Shown in pieces: positions 43,108-50,964 of a DNA stretch of 64,000 nucleotides. The stretch's first letter is position 1; every line of letters begins with the position of its first letter. The notes below the pieces were generated by a model that saw only the letters and a program-made list of their open reading frames with translations, was not told where the DNA came from and searched no databases. The DNA comes from CALVZT01 sp964368755 (GTDB lineage: Bacteria; Bacillota; Clostridia; Christensenellales; UBA1242): the NCBI GenBank assembly GCA_964368755.1, contig CAYJCR010000005.1:1-64000 (forward strand). The letters are read 5' to 3'. A program made the translations under genes and the position numbers.

Positions 43108-43778
43108 GAATAGATATATTAACGCTTTTTCCTGAGATGTTCGATAGCCTTAATGCAAGCATTATTGGAAGGGCAAGACAGAACGGCAGCCTAGATATCA
43201 AGATAACGGATATACGTGAGTTCTCCCAAGACAAGCATAAGAAATGCGATGACTATCCTTATGGCGGCGGAGCAGGTATGGTTATGACACCACAGCCATT
43301 GTATGATGCAATACAGAGTGTTAAGACAGATAGTAGCCATATAATATATATGTCGCCAAAAGGTAAGACTCTTGATCAGAAGAAAGTTGTTGAACTAGCG
43401 AGTTTTGATCATCTTGTCCTTGTATGTGGACATTATGAAGGCATTGACCAGAGGGTGATAGACTTGGTTATTGATGAAGAAATCTCAATTGGAGATTATG
43501 TCTTAACAGGTGGCGAACTAGCGGCTCAAGTTGTAGTTGATGCAGTCGCAAGATATTTGCCAAGTGTGCTTGGTAATGAAGAATCTACGCAAGATGAGAG
43601 TTTTGCTAGTGATATGCTTGAGTATCCTCAATATACAAGACCTGTTGAGTTCAAAGGATTGACAGTTCCTGAAGTATTGCTTAGTGGCAATCATGGAGAA
43701 GTTGACAAGTGGAGAGCAGAACAAAGTAGATTGATAACAAAGAAAGTAAGACCAGATTTGTTAAAAAGGAAGAAGTAA
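43104..43778 (+). CDS. trmD: tRNA (guanine-N1)-methyltransferase TrmD
   Basis: 224 aa SPOUT methyltransferase making m1G37 in tRNAs, which prevents +1 frameshifts. The knot motifs are HYEGIDQRVIDLVIDEEISI and GDYVLTGGELAAQ, with YPYGGGAGMVM at the N-terminal part. Starts inside rimM and its stop overlaps the next gene start by one base, so rimM, trmD and ylqF are tightly coupled. Confidence 0.96.
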   Translation: MRIDILTLFPEMFDSLNASIIGRARQNGSLDIKITDIREFSQDKHKKCDDYPYGGGAGMVMTPQPLYDAIQSVKTDSSHIIYMSPKGKTLDQKKVVELASFDHLVLVCGHYEGIDQRVIDLVIDEEISIGDYVLTGGELAAQVVVDAVARYLPSVLGNEESTQDESFASDMLEYPQYTRPVEFKGLTVPEVLLSGNHGEVDKWRAEQSRLITKKVRPDLLKRKK

Positions 43779-44614
43779 TGAATATTCAATGGTTCCCAGG
43801 ACATATGACCAAAGCTCTACGTATGATGGACAAAGAGATTAAGGTAGTTGATATCATTGTCTACGTAGTTGACAGTAGAGCCCCAAAGAGTTGTGTCAAC
43901 CCTGAACTTAATAGTCTTATTGGTAATAAGCCCGTTGTATATGTGCTTAGCAAGGCTGATCTTGTTGAGGACAAAGATATACGCAAATGGGTGAGATTTT
44001 TTACGTCTGATACCACTATGGCTATTGCACTCAATAGTACAAGTTCTAGTTCGGGCAAACAGATTATTGGTATGATCAAAAAACTTCTTAGCAATAAGAT
44101 TGAAAACAACAAACGCAAGAATATATCGTTGCCACTTAGAGCAATGGTAATAGGTGTGCCAAATTGTGGTAAGAGCACCCTTATCAACAACATTTGTGGC
44201 AAAGCTCGTGCACTTGCTGGCAATAAGCCTGGAGTAACTAAGGGAAAGCAATGGGTAAGTATTGAGAACGGATTTGAGTTCCTTGATACACCGGGTACAT
44301 TATGGCCAAGTTTTGAGGATGAAAAGGTAGCCCTCAATCTTGCATATATTGGGAGTATCAAAGATGATGTTATAGATATCAATGAATTGAGTTATTCTCT
44401 TATCAATACCTTAAGAGAGATTGACCCGAAGATTTTGAAAGATAGATACGGCATAGACTTCGGAGATGACGAAGAGAATATTGAAGTATTCGACAAAATA
44501 TGTACTGCACGCAAGTGTCTACTCAAGGGCAACGAGCCTGACTATGATAGATGTGCAAGGATAATAATAGATGATTTCCGTAAAGGTAAAATGGGGAAGA
44601 TAATACTTGATTAA
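43778..44614 (+). CDS. ylqF: Ribosome biogenesis GTPase YlqF/RbgA
   Basis: 278 aa circularly permuted GTPase needed for late 50S assembly. G4 (LSKAD, about residue 53) comes before G1 (GVPNCGKS, about residue 126) and G3 DTPG, the permuted order. N-terminal NIQWFPGHMTKALRMM is diagnostic. Coupled to trmD (TAATG) and overlapping rnhB by 8 bp. Confidence 0.95.
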   Translation: MNIQWFPGHMTKALRMMDKEIKVVDIIVYVVDSRAPKSCVNPELNSLIGNKPVVYVLSKADLVEDKDIRKWVRFFTSDTTMAIALNSTSSSSGKQIIGMIKKLLSNKIENNKRKNISLPLRAMVIGVPNCGKSTLINNICGKARALAGNKPGVTKGKQWVSIENGFEFLDTPGTLWPSFEDEKVALNLAYIGSIKDDVIDINELSYSLINTLREIDPKILKDRYGIDFGDDEENIEVFDKICTARKCLLKGNEPDYDRCARIIIDDFRKGKMGKIILD

Positions 44615-45224
44615 ATATGATAATTTACGTTATGAAAAAGAATATCTAGACAAAGGATATATGTACATTGCTGGTATTGACGAAGTCGGTCGTGGACCAC
44701 TTGCTGGACCTGTTGTATGTGCGTGCGTAGTGATGCCACTAGGGGCTGATGATATCATCGAAGGAGTCAATGATAGCAAGAAAGTCTCCCCAAAGAGAAG
44801 AGAAAAACTTTACGATATCATTCTATCCAAAGCGATAGACTATCATATCTCAGAGGTGTCCAATGTAGTTATAGATGAGATTAACATTCTTAATGCCACG
44901 AAGTTGTGTATGAAGAATGCTCTTGAAGGGCTCAATATTCGACCCGATGTAGTACTGATAGATGCTGTTAAGATAGACACAGATATCGAACAGAATGGTA
45001 TAATCAAGGGCGATGAGAAGAGTTACACCATTGCTTGTGCTTCGATTGTAGCCAAAGTATATAGAGATAGACTTATGTGTGATATGGCAGACAAATATCC
45101 AAACTATGACTTTGCTTCTCATAAAGGCTATGGGACAAAATCACATATTGCCAAACTCAAACAGTACGGCGAGTGTGAGATACATAGGCAATCGTTCATC
45201 AAACATTTCAAACAAGGAAGTTGA
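44607..45224 (+). CDS. rnhB: Ribonuclease HII
   Basis: 205 aa. Degrades RNA in RNA-DNA hybrids and removes misincorporated ribonucleotides. Active site: GIDEVGRGPLAGPVV with Asp and Glu near residue 25, and DAVKID and DRLM later for the other acidic residues. The start is TTG 44607 with GGGGAAG upstream; overlaps ylqF, as commonly seen. Confidence 0.94.
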   Translation: MIKYDNLRYEKEYLDKGYMYIAGIDEVGRGPLAGPVVCACVVMPLGADDIIEGVNDSKKVSPKRREKLYDIILSKAIDYHISEVSNVVIDEINILNATKLCMKNALEGLNIRPDVVLIDAVKIDTDIEQNGIIKGDEKSYTIACASIVAKVYRDRLMCDMADKYPNYDFASHKGYGTKSHIAKLKQYGECEIHRQSFIKHFKQGS

Positions 45225-45226
45225 AT

Positions 45227-45577
45227 ATGAATAAGATATCTTTGGGACTAATGGGTGAGAAGACTGCTGTCAAATATCTAAGAAAACAAGGTTATAAAAT
45301 CATAACTACCAACTATCGCAACACAATAGGCGAGATAGATATTGTTGCTATGCAGGGAGATATGATTGTATTTGTAGAAGTAAAAACTCGTTCTTCTATT
45401 GCTATGGGATACCCAAGAGAAGCGGTCGAAGTACATAAGCAGAACAAAATACGTACTGTCGCAACTAAGTATTTGAAAGAAAATGGCTGTCTTGACTCAC
45501 AATGTCGATTCGATGTTATAGAATTGATTGGAGAAGGACAAGATTATACTATTGACCATATTCAAGATGCCTTTTAG
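45227..45577 (+). CDS. UPF0102 family protein YraN (endonuclease-like)
   Basis: 116 aa. The PD-(D/E)XK-like core is GEIDIVAMQGDMIVFVEVKT preceded by GEKTAVKYLRKQGY. Function is not established, although a Holliday-junction or DNA-processing role has been guessed from the fold. The ATG at 45227 has AAGGAAG seven bases upstream and is preferred over TTG 45221. Last gene of the rimM operon; rnhB-yraN order is common. Confidence 0.9.
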   Translation: MNKISLGLMGEKTAVKYLRKQGYKIITTNYRNTIGEIDIVAMQGDMIVFVEVKTRSSIAMGYPREAVEVHKQNKIRTVATKYLKENGCLDSQCRFDVIELIGEGQDYTIDHIQDAF

Positions 45578-45595
45578 AGAAAAAGTGATAATCAC

Positions 45596-45624
45596 TTGAC
45601 ATTGAATGTATCTTGTTGTAGTAT
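45596..45624 (+). promoter_or_regulatory. Promoter of the tyrS T-box transcript
   Basis: TTGACA, 17-base spacer, TAGTAT. A small palindrome AGTGATAATCACT (45585-45597) touches the -35 box. Confidence 0.65.
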
Positions 45625-45634
45625 GATAATAGTT

Positions 45635-45849
45635 AAATATTTGCGAAGAAGATAGATAGTAGATGATTGCTTAGTTATCAGAGAAGAGTCGGTTGGTGCG
45701 AGACTTGTAACGAGTAATGATTGAATTACACTGTTGGAGCAGACCTGCTTTACGGGTAAGTAAGTGATATGAGGCATAAGAATACATTCTTAATGCGAAA
45801 TTAGGTGGTACCACGGTTGATAATCGTCCTATACATTGTATAGGATTTT
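45635..45849 (+). promoter_or_regulatory. T-box riboswitch, tyrosine specifier
   Basis: Stem I carries AGTA on its 5' side, the distal GTCGGTTGGTGCGAGAC loop region and, on its 3' side, GAATTACAC where TAC at 45727-45729 fits a tyrosine specifier. The T-box core AGGTGGTACCACG is at 45803-45815, followed by the terminator. Uncharged tRNA-Tyr pairing with the TGGN bulge would favour antitermination and expression of tyrS downstream. The Tyr reading rests on tyrS as target; other frames of the loop give TTA or ACA. Confidence 0.9.
45827..45849 (+). terminator. T-box terminator
   Basis: TCCTATACA / TGTATAGGA stem with TTTTTT, the off-state terminator of the T-box. Confidence 0.85.
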
Positions 45850-45883
45850 TTATTATATTTAACGAATAAGAAAGGAAAAGGTT

Positions 45884-45940
45884 ATGACATTATTTAATCA
45901 ATTGTATTGCGTATACGTCGTTTATGCCCCATTGGGGTAG
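45884..45940 (+). CDS. Candidate Tyr-rich 18-codon leader ORF
   Basis: Between the T-box terminator and the GNAT gene, an ATG with AAAGGAAAAGG upstream opens an 18-aa frame MTLFNQLYCVYVVYAPLG with three Tyr codons (positions 8, 11, 14). Its end overlaps a CCCC-ATT-GGGG hairpin followed by a T-run, and its start lies in the left arm of a 14-bp inverted repeat. It looks like a leader peptide that could sense tyrosine, but 18 codons can occur by chance and this is inference. Confidence 0.45.
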   Translation: MTLFNQLYCVYVVYAPLG

Positions 45941-45980
45941 AGATTTTTTATGCAAACAGGAAAAATAATTGATTAAATAA
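45890..45980 (+). repeat. Second structured leader: 14-bp inverted repeat around a G/C hairpin
   Basis: TTATTTAATCAATT (45890-45903) and AATTGATTAAATAA (45967-45980) are perfect complements enclosing a TGCCCC-ATT-GGGGTA hairpin (45925-45939) and TTTTTT (45944-45949). The right arm ends directly at the GGAG ribosome binding site of the GNAT gene, so folding could control its translation or transcription past this point. Confidence 0.65.
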
Positions 45981-45991
45981 GGAGATAAGTT

Positions 45992-46462
45992 ATGAATAAC
46001 ATAATATTCAGGCGACTTGAAAAAGATTGGTCACGCAGGTTGCTTGAAATACAGAAAGTGATATTCAGGGAGATATTGAACAAGTATCACGATGAGGATA
46101 TCAATCCAGCGAACGAAGACCTGCCAACATTTGAAGTAAAAGTTATGGATAGGGACATTGTTTTTGGAATATTTGACAAACAATCTTTGATTGGCTTTAT
46201 TGCTATCAGAGAACAAGAAGATGGTAATAGATTGTGTAGATTGGGTTTGTTAGATAAGTATAGAGGTAAGGGAATTGCTCAAGAAGCAATAAAGTTTGGA
46301 TTCAAACAATTAAATAACGGCAAGGCGTGGGAGTTGACAACGATACTTCAACAGTCCAATCTGTTGCATTTGTATGGCAAGATGGGATTTGAGATAGTTG
46401 AAGGTAAGAATTATACTGTGAATGATAATATGACTTTGATAGTTATGAGAAAGGAGAATTGA
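45992..46462 (+). CDS. GNAT family acetyltransferase in the tyrS operon
   Basis: 156 aa. Acetyl-CoA motif CRLGLLDKYRGKGIAQEAIK contains R-G-K-G-I-A, and QQSNLLHLYGKMGFEIVEG forms motif B. It lies downstream of the T-box and second leader and one base before tyrS, so it is expressed under tyrosine control. The acceptor is unknown; a link to tyrosyl-tRNA or D-amino-acid handling would be speculation. Confidence 0.85.
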   Translation: MNNIIFRRLEKDWSRRLLEIQKVIFREILNKYHDEDINPANEDLPTFEVKVMDRDIVFGIFDKQSLIGFIAIREQEDGNRLCRLGLLDKYRGKGIAQEAIKFGFKQLNNGKAWELTTILQQSNLLHLYGKMGFEIVEGKNYTVNDNMTLIVMRKEN

Positions 46463-46463
46463 C

Positions 46464-47696
46464 ATGACAAAATTATTTGAAACATTAAAAGAAAGAGGGT
46501 TATTGTACCAATGTACAGATGAAGAATTATTACAGAAACTTATTGATGGACCAAAGATCACTATATATAGTGGCGTAGATCCAACAGCGGATAGCCTTCA
46601 TATAGGGCATTGTGTACCTTATTGCATTATGAGAAGATTCCAACAAGCAGGACATAAGGTAATAATACTTGTTGGTGGAGCAACAGCATCTATCGGAGAT
46701 CCATCTGGTAAAAGTGATATGCGTAAGATGTTGTCAAAAGATGATATAGATAACAATATCAACAATATCAAGAAATCGATTGGGATATTCCTCAATTTTG
46801 ATGGAGACAATCCTGCTGAGATCGTTAACAATGCAGATTGGTTCCGTGGATATGATTATATAGACTTTATGAGAGATATTGGTGTACACTTCAATGTCAA
46901 CAAAATGCTTGCCAATGAGATATATGCTAATCGTATCGAAAGTGGTGGACTTACATTCTTTGAGATGGGATATATGCTTATGCAGGCTTATGACTTCGTA
47001 TATCTCAACAAGACCAAAGGCTGTACTGTCCAATGGGGTGGTGCAGACCAATGGGGCAATATTGTCGCAGGTGTTGAACTTGGAAGGAAACTCAATTTCC
47101 TTAACAATACTGACAAAACATTTGTTGGTGTAACCAATCCATTACTTTTGACTCCAGAAGGCAAGAAGATGGGTAAGACAGAGAAAGGAGCAATATGGAT
47201 AGATAAGAATAAGATCACGCCATATGACTTCTACCAAGGCATCTACCAGACACCAGACGCTTGTGTTGAGATGATGTTTGCCTTGTTCACTGATATTGCT
47301 ATGGACGAAGTGAGAAGGCTCATCAAAGAGGATATTGTCAATGCTAAGAAGGTGTTGTCATATGAGATAACCAAGTTTGTTAGAGGCGAGGCAGATGCAG
47401 TAGCAGCACAAGAAGCATCCAACGCATTGTTTGGAAGTGGAGTTGACCTTAGCAATGTCCCTACTGTCGAATTGAGTATGTCAAATGAAGGTGCACTTAT
47501 TACCGATGTTGCTTTTGATTCTGGAGTAGTAGCAACTAAGTCCGAAGCTCGTAGAGCAATAGAGCAAGGTGGTTTGTATCTTAACGATATCAAAGTGGAG
47601 AATATATCACAACTTGTTACTGCCAAAGATTTTGCTCAAGGTTATGCACTAATAAGACGTGGTAAGAAGACTATCAAAAAACTTATTATCAAATAG
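46464..47696 (+). CDS. tyrS: Tyrosyl-tRNA synthetase
   Basis: 410 aa class I synthetase. HIGH as SLHIGHCVP near residue 45, the KMSKS loop as KKMGKTEKGAIW near residue 233, and a C-terminal S4-like RNA-binding domain (TKSEARRAIEQGGLYLNDIK). This matches the TyrZ-type subgroup by the KMGKT variant of the loop. Controlled by the upstream T-box. AAAGGAG precedes the ATG, one base after the GNAT stop. Confidence 0.97.
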   Translation: MTKLFETLKERGLLYQCTDEELLQKLIDGPKITIYSGVDPTADSLHIGHCVPYCIMRRFQQAGHKVIILVGGATASIGDPSGKSDMRKMLSKDDIDNNINNIKKSIGIFLNFDGDNPAEIVNNADWFRGYDYIDFMRDIGVHFNVNKMLANEIYANRIESGGLTFFEMGYMLMQAYDFVYLNKTKGCTVQWGGADQWGNIVAGVELGRKLNFLNNTDKTFVGVTNPLLLTPEGKKMGKTEKGAIWIDKNKITPYDFYQGIYQTPDACVEMMFALFTDIAMDEVRRLIKEDIVNAKKVLSYEITKFVRGEADAVAAQEASNALFGSGVDLSNVPTVELSMSNEGALITDVAFDSGVVATKSEARRAIEQGGLYLNDIKVENISQLVTAKDFAQGYALIRRGKKTIKKLIIK

Positions 47697-47713
47697 TCCT
47701 TGGGAGAATATTG

Positions 47714-48730
47714 ATGCAAAGTTTTAGTTATAATATACAACTAGACAAATTGTTCGCAATGCTAGAATTGGGAGATATTACTGAGCCACCATTACAACTG
47801 AGTGGTGGCTTTTTGCACAAAATGTTCGTTGTTGTAACAGACAAGAATAAGTATACGGTAAAAGCACTCAATCCGAATATTATGCAAAGGGACGGGGCAC
47901 TATATAACTTCATTATTAGTGAAAAAATCGCCACTATTGCAAAAGATGATGGAATTGAAGCTGTGCCTGCTCTAATGATAAAAGATAACAATATATATAT
48001 CGTTGAAGGGCAATTCTATATGATATTTCCATTCATTGATGGAGAGGTCAAGAACCATACAAGTATTACTGTTGAAGATTGTAATATGATTGGTAAGGTC
48101 CTAGCTAGACTACATTCTATCAACTATTATGAGTTGTGTAGTTGCAACCATCATCCTATTGCCAAGTTGGACATTGATTGGAAGAATTATAGAAAGCTCG
48201 CCAATGCATCTATGGTAGAATGGGCATCGCAATACAGTTTGCTTATAGATAGGTTAGAAGAATGGACGGCTCAAGCAAATAATGCAATAACTCAAAGAAC
48301 CGATATGGTTATAAGCCACAGGGATCTTGACCCAAAGAATGTCATGTGGCAAGATGGAAGGCCTATTATTATTGATTGGGAATCTGCAGGGGAAACTGAT
48401 CCAATGCAAGAACTCATAGAAGTGGCTACGAGCTGGGCAAGCGATGATAAGGCTTTTATAGATGAAAAGTTGTTCTTTGCCGTAATAGAGGGATATGAAG
48501 AAGTTGCAGGCAAGCAGAATCTAGACTGGAATATTCCTATTGCAAAATCTTTGATAAGCAAACTTCAATGGTTGGAGTATAATATCAAGCGATCGCTTGG
48601 AATAGAGTGCGCTGATCTTCATGAGCAAAGTATGGGTACTCAGGAAGTTATAAGCACTATGAACATACTCAAAGTATATTCAATCAATATGAATATGCTT
48701 GTAGAATGGTTAGAAAAAATAAATATGTAA
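47714..48730 (+). CDS. Aminoglycoside phosphotransferase-fold kinase
   Basis: 338 aa APH-like kinase fold. Catalytic loop ISHRDLDPKNVMW with Asp near residue 200 and metal-binding IIIDWESAG follow the family pattern; the glycine-rich N-terminal loop is LSGGFLHKMFVV. The substrate is unknown: choline, homoserine, spore-coat CotS-like and antibiotic kinases share the fold. Start ATG 47714 has GGGAG upstream. Lying 17 bp after tyrS, it may be cotranscribed. Confidence 0.8.
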   Translation: MQSFSYNIQLDKLFAMLELGDITEPPLQLSGGFLHKMFVVVTDKNKYTVKALNPNIMQRDGALYNFIISEKIATIAKDDGIEAVPALMIKDNNIYIVEGQFYMIFPFIDGEVKNHTSITVEDCNMIGKVLARLHSINYYELCSCNHHPIAKLDIDWKNYRKLANASMVEWASQYSLLIDRLEEWTAQANNAITQRTDMVISHRDLDPKNVMWQDGRPIIIDWESAGETDPMQELIEVATSWASDDKAFIDEKLFFAVIEGYEEVAGKQNLDWNIPIAKSLISKLQWLEYNIKRSLGIECADLHEQSMGTQEVISTMNILKVYSINMNMLVEWLEKINM

Positions 48731-48758
48731 ATATATATTAATAATTGTAAAAAAACAC

Positions 48759-48787
48759 TTGCAAATTATATAACTATATGCTACAAT
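48759..48787 (+). promoter_or_regulatory. rplS promoter
   Basis: TTGCAA, 17-base spacer, TACAAT; predicted start near 48794. Confidence 0.7.
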
Positions 48788-48793
48788 CAATTC

Positions 48794-48852
48794 TGACTTC
48801 GGATGGTCCTCTGCTAAATCGTTAGCACGAACATTTAGTTTAGATAGGGAGG
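48794..48852 (+). ncRNA. Candidate L19 (rplS) leader structure
   Basis: The 60-base leader contains TGCTAA-atcg-TTAGCA (hairpin) and, overlapping it, CTAAAT...ATTTAG, two exclusive pairings just ahead of GGGAGG. Autoregulatory L19 leaders occur at this position in Bacillota; identity with that family is inferred from place and structure only. Confidence 0.5.
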
Positions 48853-48860
48853 TATAAGTC

Positions 48861-49202
48861 ATGAATCTTATTGACATCATAGAGAAAGAGAATCTTAAAG
48901 AAAATGTTCCTGAGTTCGAGATTGGCGATACTGTCAAAGTATATGTTAAGATCAAGGAAGGCAACAAAGAGAGACTTCAAGGCTACGAAGGTGTTGTTAT
49001 AGCACGTAAGAATGGTAGCGTTAGAGAATCTTTTACAGTTAGAAGAATTTCATTCGGTATCGGCGTTGAGAGAACATTCCCACTTCATAGTCCAAAGATT
49101 GACAAGATCGAGGTATTGAAGAAGGGTAAAGTTAGAAGAGCTAAGTTGTTCTATTTGAGAGAGAGAACTGGCAACGCAGCTAAGATCAAAGAGCAAAGAT
49201 AA
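48861..49202 (+). CDS. rplS: Ribosomal protein L19
   Basis: 113-aa L19, at the 30S-50S interface. Core motifs FEIGDTVKVYVKIKEGNKER, LQGYEGVVIARK and GIGVERTFPLHSPKI. GGGAGG precedes the ATG. Monocistronic with its own promoter, candidate leader and terminator; usually it follows trmD, from which it is separated here by about 5 kb. Confidence 0.97.
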   Translation: MNLIDIIEKENLKENVPEFEIGDTVKVYVKIKEGNKERLQGYEGVVIARKNGSVRESFTVRRISFGIGVERTFPLHSPKIDKIEVLKKGKVRRAKLFYLRERTGNAAKIKEQR

Positions 49203-49211
49203 CTAAAATTT

Positions 49212-49242
49212 GAGTATCTACTATCAGTAGATGCTCTTTTTT
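49212..49242 (+). terminator. Terminator after rplS
   Basis: GAGTATCTAC / GTAGATGCTC with one G-U pair, five-base loop and six T. Confidence 0.85.
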
Positions 49243-49258
49243 ATTGCCTAAGCATATT

Positions 49259-49319
49259 AAGCACAATATATTGTGTACTATGCAAAGTGCTTTATTATAT
49301 ATTGTATATTGCATAGTAC
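49259..49319. repeat. Overlapping palindromes between rplS and comM
   Basis: CACAATATATTGTG (49262-49275) is a perfect 14-bp palindrome; GTACTATGCAA (49275-49285) and TTGCATAGTAC (49309-49319) form a perfect 11-bp inverted repeat; AAGCAC / GTGCTT pair across the first. Role unknown; they lie upstream of the comM promoter. Confidence 0.6.
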
Positions 49320-49368
49320 TTACATAATAAATATTTTTGTCATTATGCAATTATTGAGGTCATTTTGC

Positions 49369-49397
49369 TTGCTATGTGTTGACATAATAATTATACT
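49369..49397 (+). promoter_or_regulatory. comM promoter
   Basis: TTGCTA, 17-base spacer, TATACT, with AAAGGAG before ATG 49428. Confidence 0.65.
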
Positions 49398-49427
49398 GAA
49401 GTTATCAATAGTTTGAAAGGAGATACA

Positions 49428-50960
49428 ATGTTATCGATAATCAAAAGTTTTGGTCTTAATGGTATTAGTGGATATCTTGTAAGAGTAGAGATAGATATCA
49501 ATCATGGGCTTCCTGCGTATGATGTAGTTGGACTGGCTGATGTTGCTATCAAAGAATCTAAGCAACGTGTAAGGTCTGCTATTAAGAATAGCGCATTGGA
49601 GTTCCCAATCAACAAGATTACTGTCAATCTTGCCCCAGCTGACACCAAGAAAGAAGGCTCTATATATGATCTTGCTATTGCAATTGGATTATTGTCAGCA
49701 ACTAGTCAAGTAGATTATGCTAAGTCCAAAGATTATGCATATGTAGGAGAGTTGTCCTTAGATGGCTCTATTAGGAAGATCAATGGATTGTTACCAATAC
49801 TGATCTCTGCAAGAGATTTGGGTGTAACTAAGATAATTGTTCCTTATGAGAATGCCAAAGAAGCGAGTTTTATAGAAGGGCTTGAAGTTATCGCTGTCAA
49901 GTCTTTGAGAGAATTGGTGGCTTATTTTAGGGGTGATATTCATATTGATCCGATAGAGCATAAGTCATATGAGCAGGCTGTCAAAGAGAATAGACCAGCT
50001 TTTGACTTTGCTTTGGTCAAAGGTCAATTCGCGGCAAAGAGAGCGCTTGAGATTGCTGCCGCTGGAGGTCATAACGTACTTATGATAGGACCTCCTGGTA
50101 GTGGTAAGACAATGCTAGCAAGGAGTTTTCCTACAATATTACCAGATATGTCTTTTGATGAAGCACTAGAAGTAACCAAGATACATAGTATTGCAGGTGT
50201 CTTAGATGAGAAAGTTGGTATAGTTACCAATAGGCCATTCAGAGCGCCGCATCATACTGCAACAACAATTGCACTCACTGGTGGAGGTGCTAAGGCAAAG
50301 CCTGGCGAGATAAGTCTTGCACACAATGGTGTATTATTCTTAGATGAGATGCCTGAGTATTCAAGACATAGTATTGAGACTCTTCGTCAACCTCTTGAAG
50401 ATGGCGTGATAACAGTATCTCGAATACAACAGAGTGTAGAGTATCCAGCAAGCTTTACTCTCATAGCAAGTATGAATCCTTGTCCATGCGGTAACTATGG
50501 CTCCAAGACAGCTGAATGCAAATGTACTCCTAATCAGATACATAAGTATCTCAGCAAGCTCAGTGGACCTCTTATGGATAGGATAGACTTACATGTAGAA
50601 GTTGATAGTCTAAGTTATGATGAACTCAGTGGTGAGATACAAGAGGAGAGTTCTGCAAGCATTAAAGATAGAGTTGACAAAGCTAGATTGATTCAACTTG
50701 ATAGATACAAAGGTCAGAAGATATACAACAATGCCAAGATGTCTAACAATCTTGTCAAGAAGTATTGCAAGTTGGATAGCGACAGTTCGCAGTTGTTGAA
50801 GACTGCATTTGAGACCCTTAACCTAAGTGCAAGGGCACACAATAGAATACTCAAAGTTGCAAGAACGATTGCAGATCTTGAAGGATCCACAGATATCAAT
50901 GCAAACCATATAATGGAAGCAATAAGTTATAGATCGCTTGACGACAAGTACTGGGTGTAG
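49428..50960 (+). CDS. comM: ComM/YifB family Mg-chelatase-like ATPase
   Basis: 510 aa. N-terminal ChlI-like domain (GLPAYDVVGLADVAIKES), AAA+ core with Walker A GPPGSGKTM, Walker B GVLFLDEMPE and the sensor/MCM-like C-terminal domain (SLDDK). ComM promotes branch migration during integration of transformed DNA in other bacteria. Next to dprA, as in many Bacillota, which suggests DNA uptake or recombination. ATG 49428 follows AAAGGAG. Confidence 0.94.
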   Translation: MLSIIKSFGLNGISGYLVRVEIDINHGLPAYDVVGLADVAIKESKQRVRSAIKNSALEFPINKITVNLAPADTKKEGSIYDLAIAIGLLSATSQVDYAKSKDYAYVGELSLDGSIRKINGLLPILISARDLGVTKIIVPYENAKEASFIEGLEVIAVKSLRELVAYFRGDIHIDPIEHKSYEQAVKENRPAFDFALVKGQFAAKRALEIAAAGGHNVLMIGPPGSGKTMLARSFPTILPDMSFDEALEVTKIHSIAGVLDEKVGIVTNRPFRAPHHTATTIALTGGGAKAKPGEISLAHNGVLFLDEMPEYSRHSIETLRQPLEDGVITVSRIQQSVEYPASFTLIASMNPCPCGNYGSKTAECKCTPNQIHKYLSKLSGPLMDRIDLHVEVDSLSYDELSGEIQEESSASIKDRVDKARLIQLDRYKGQKIYNNAKMSNNLVKKYCKLDSDSSQLLKTAFETLNLSARAHNRILKVARTIADLEGSTDINANHIMEAISYRSLDDKYWV

Positions 50961-50964
50961 ATGG

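Noticed and set aside
45585..45597. AGTGATAATCACT as terminator of the rimM operon
   Set aside because: Short palindrome with no T-run; more likely incidental or an operator at the T-box promoter.
47714..48730. Antibiotic resistance phosphotransferase
   Set aside because: Shares only the general kinase fold; no evidence for aminoglycoside specificity.
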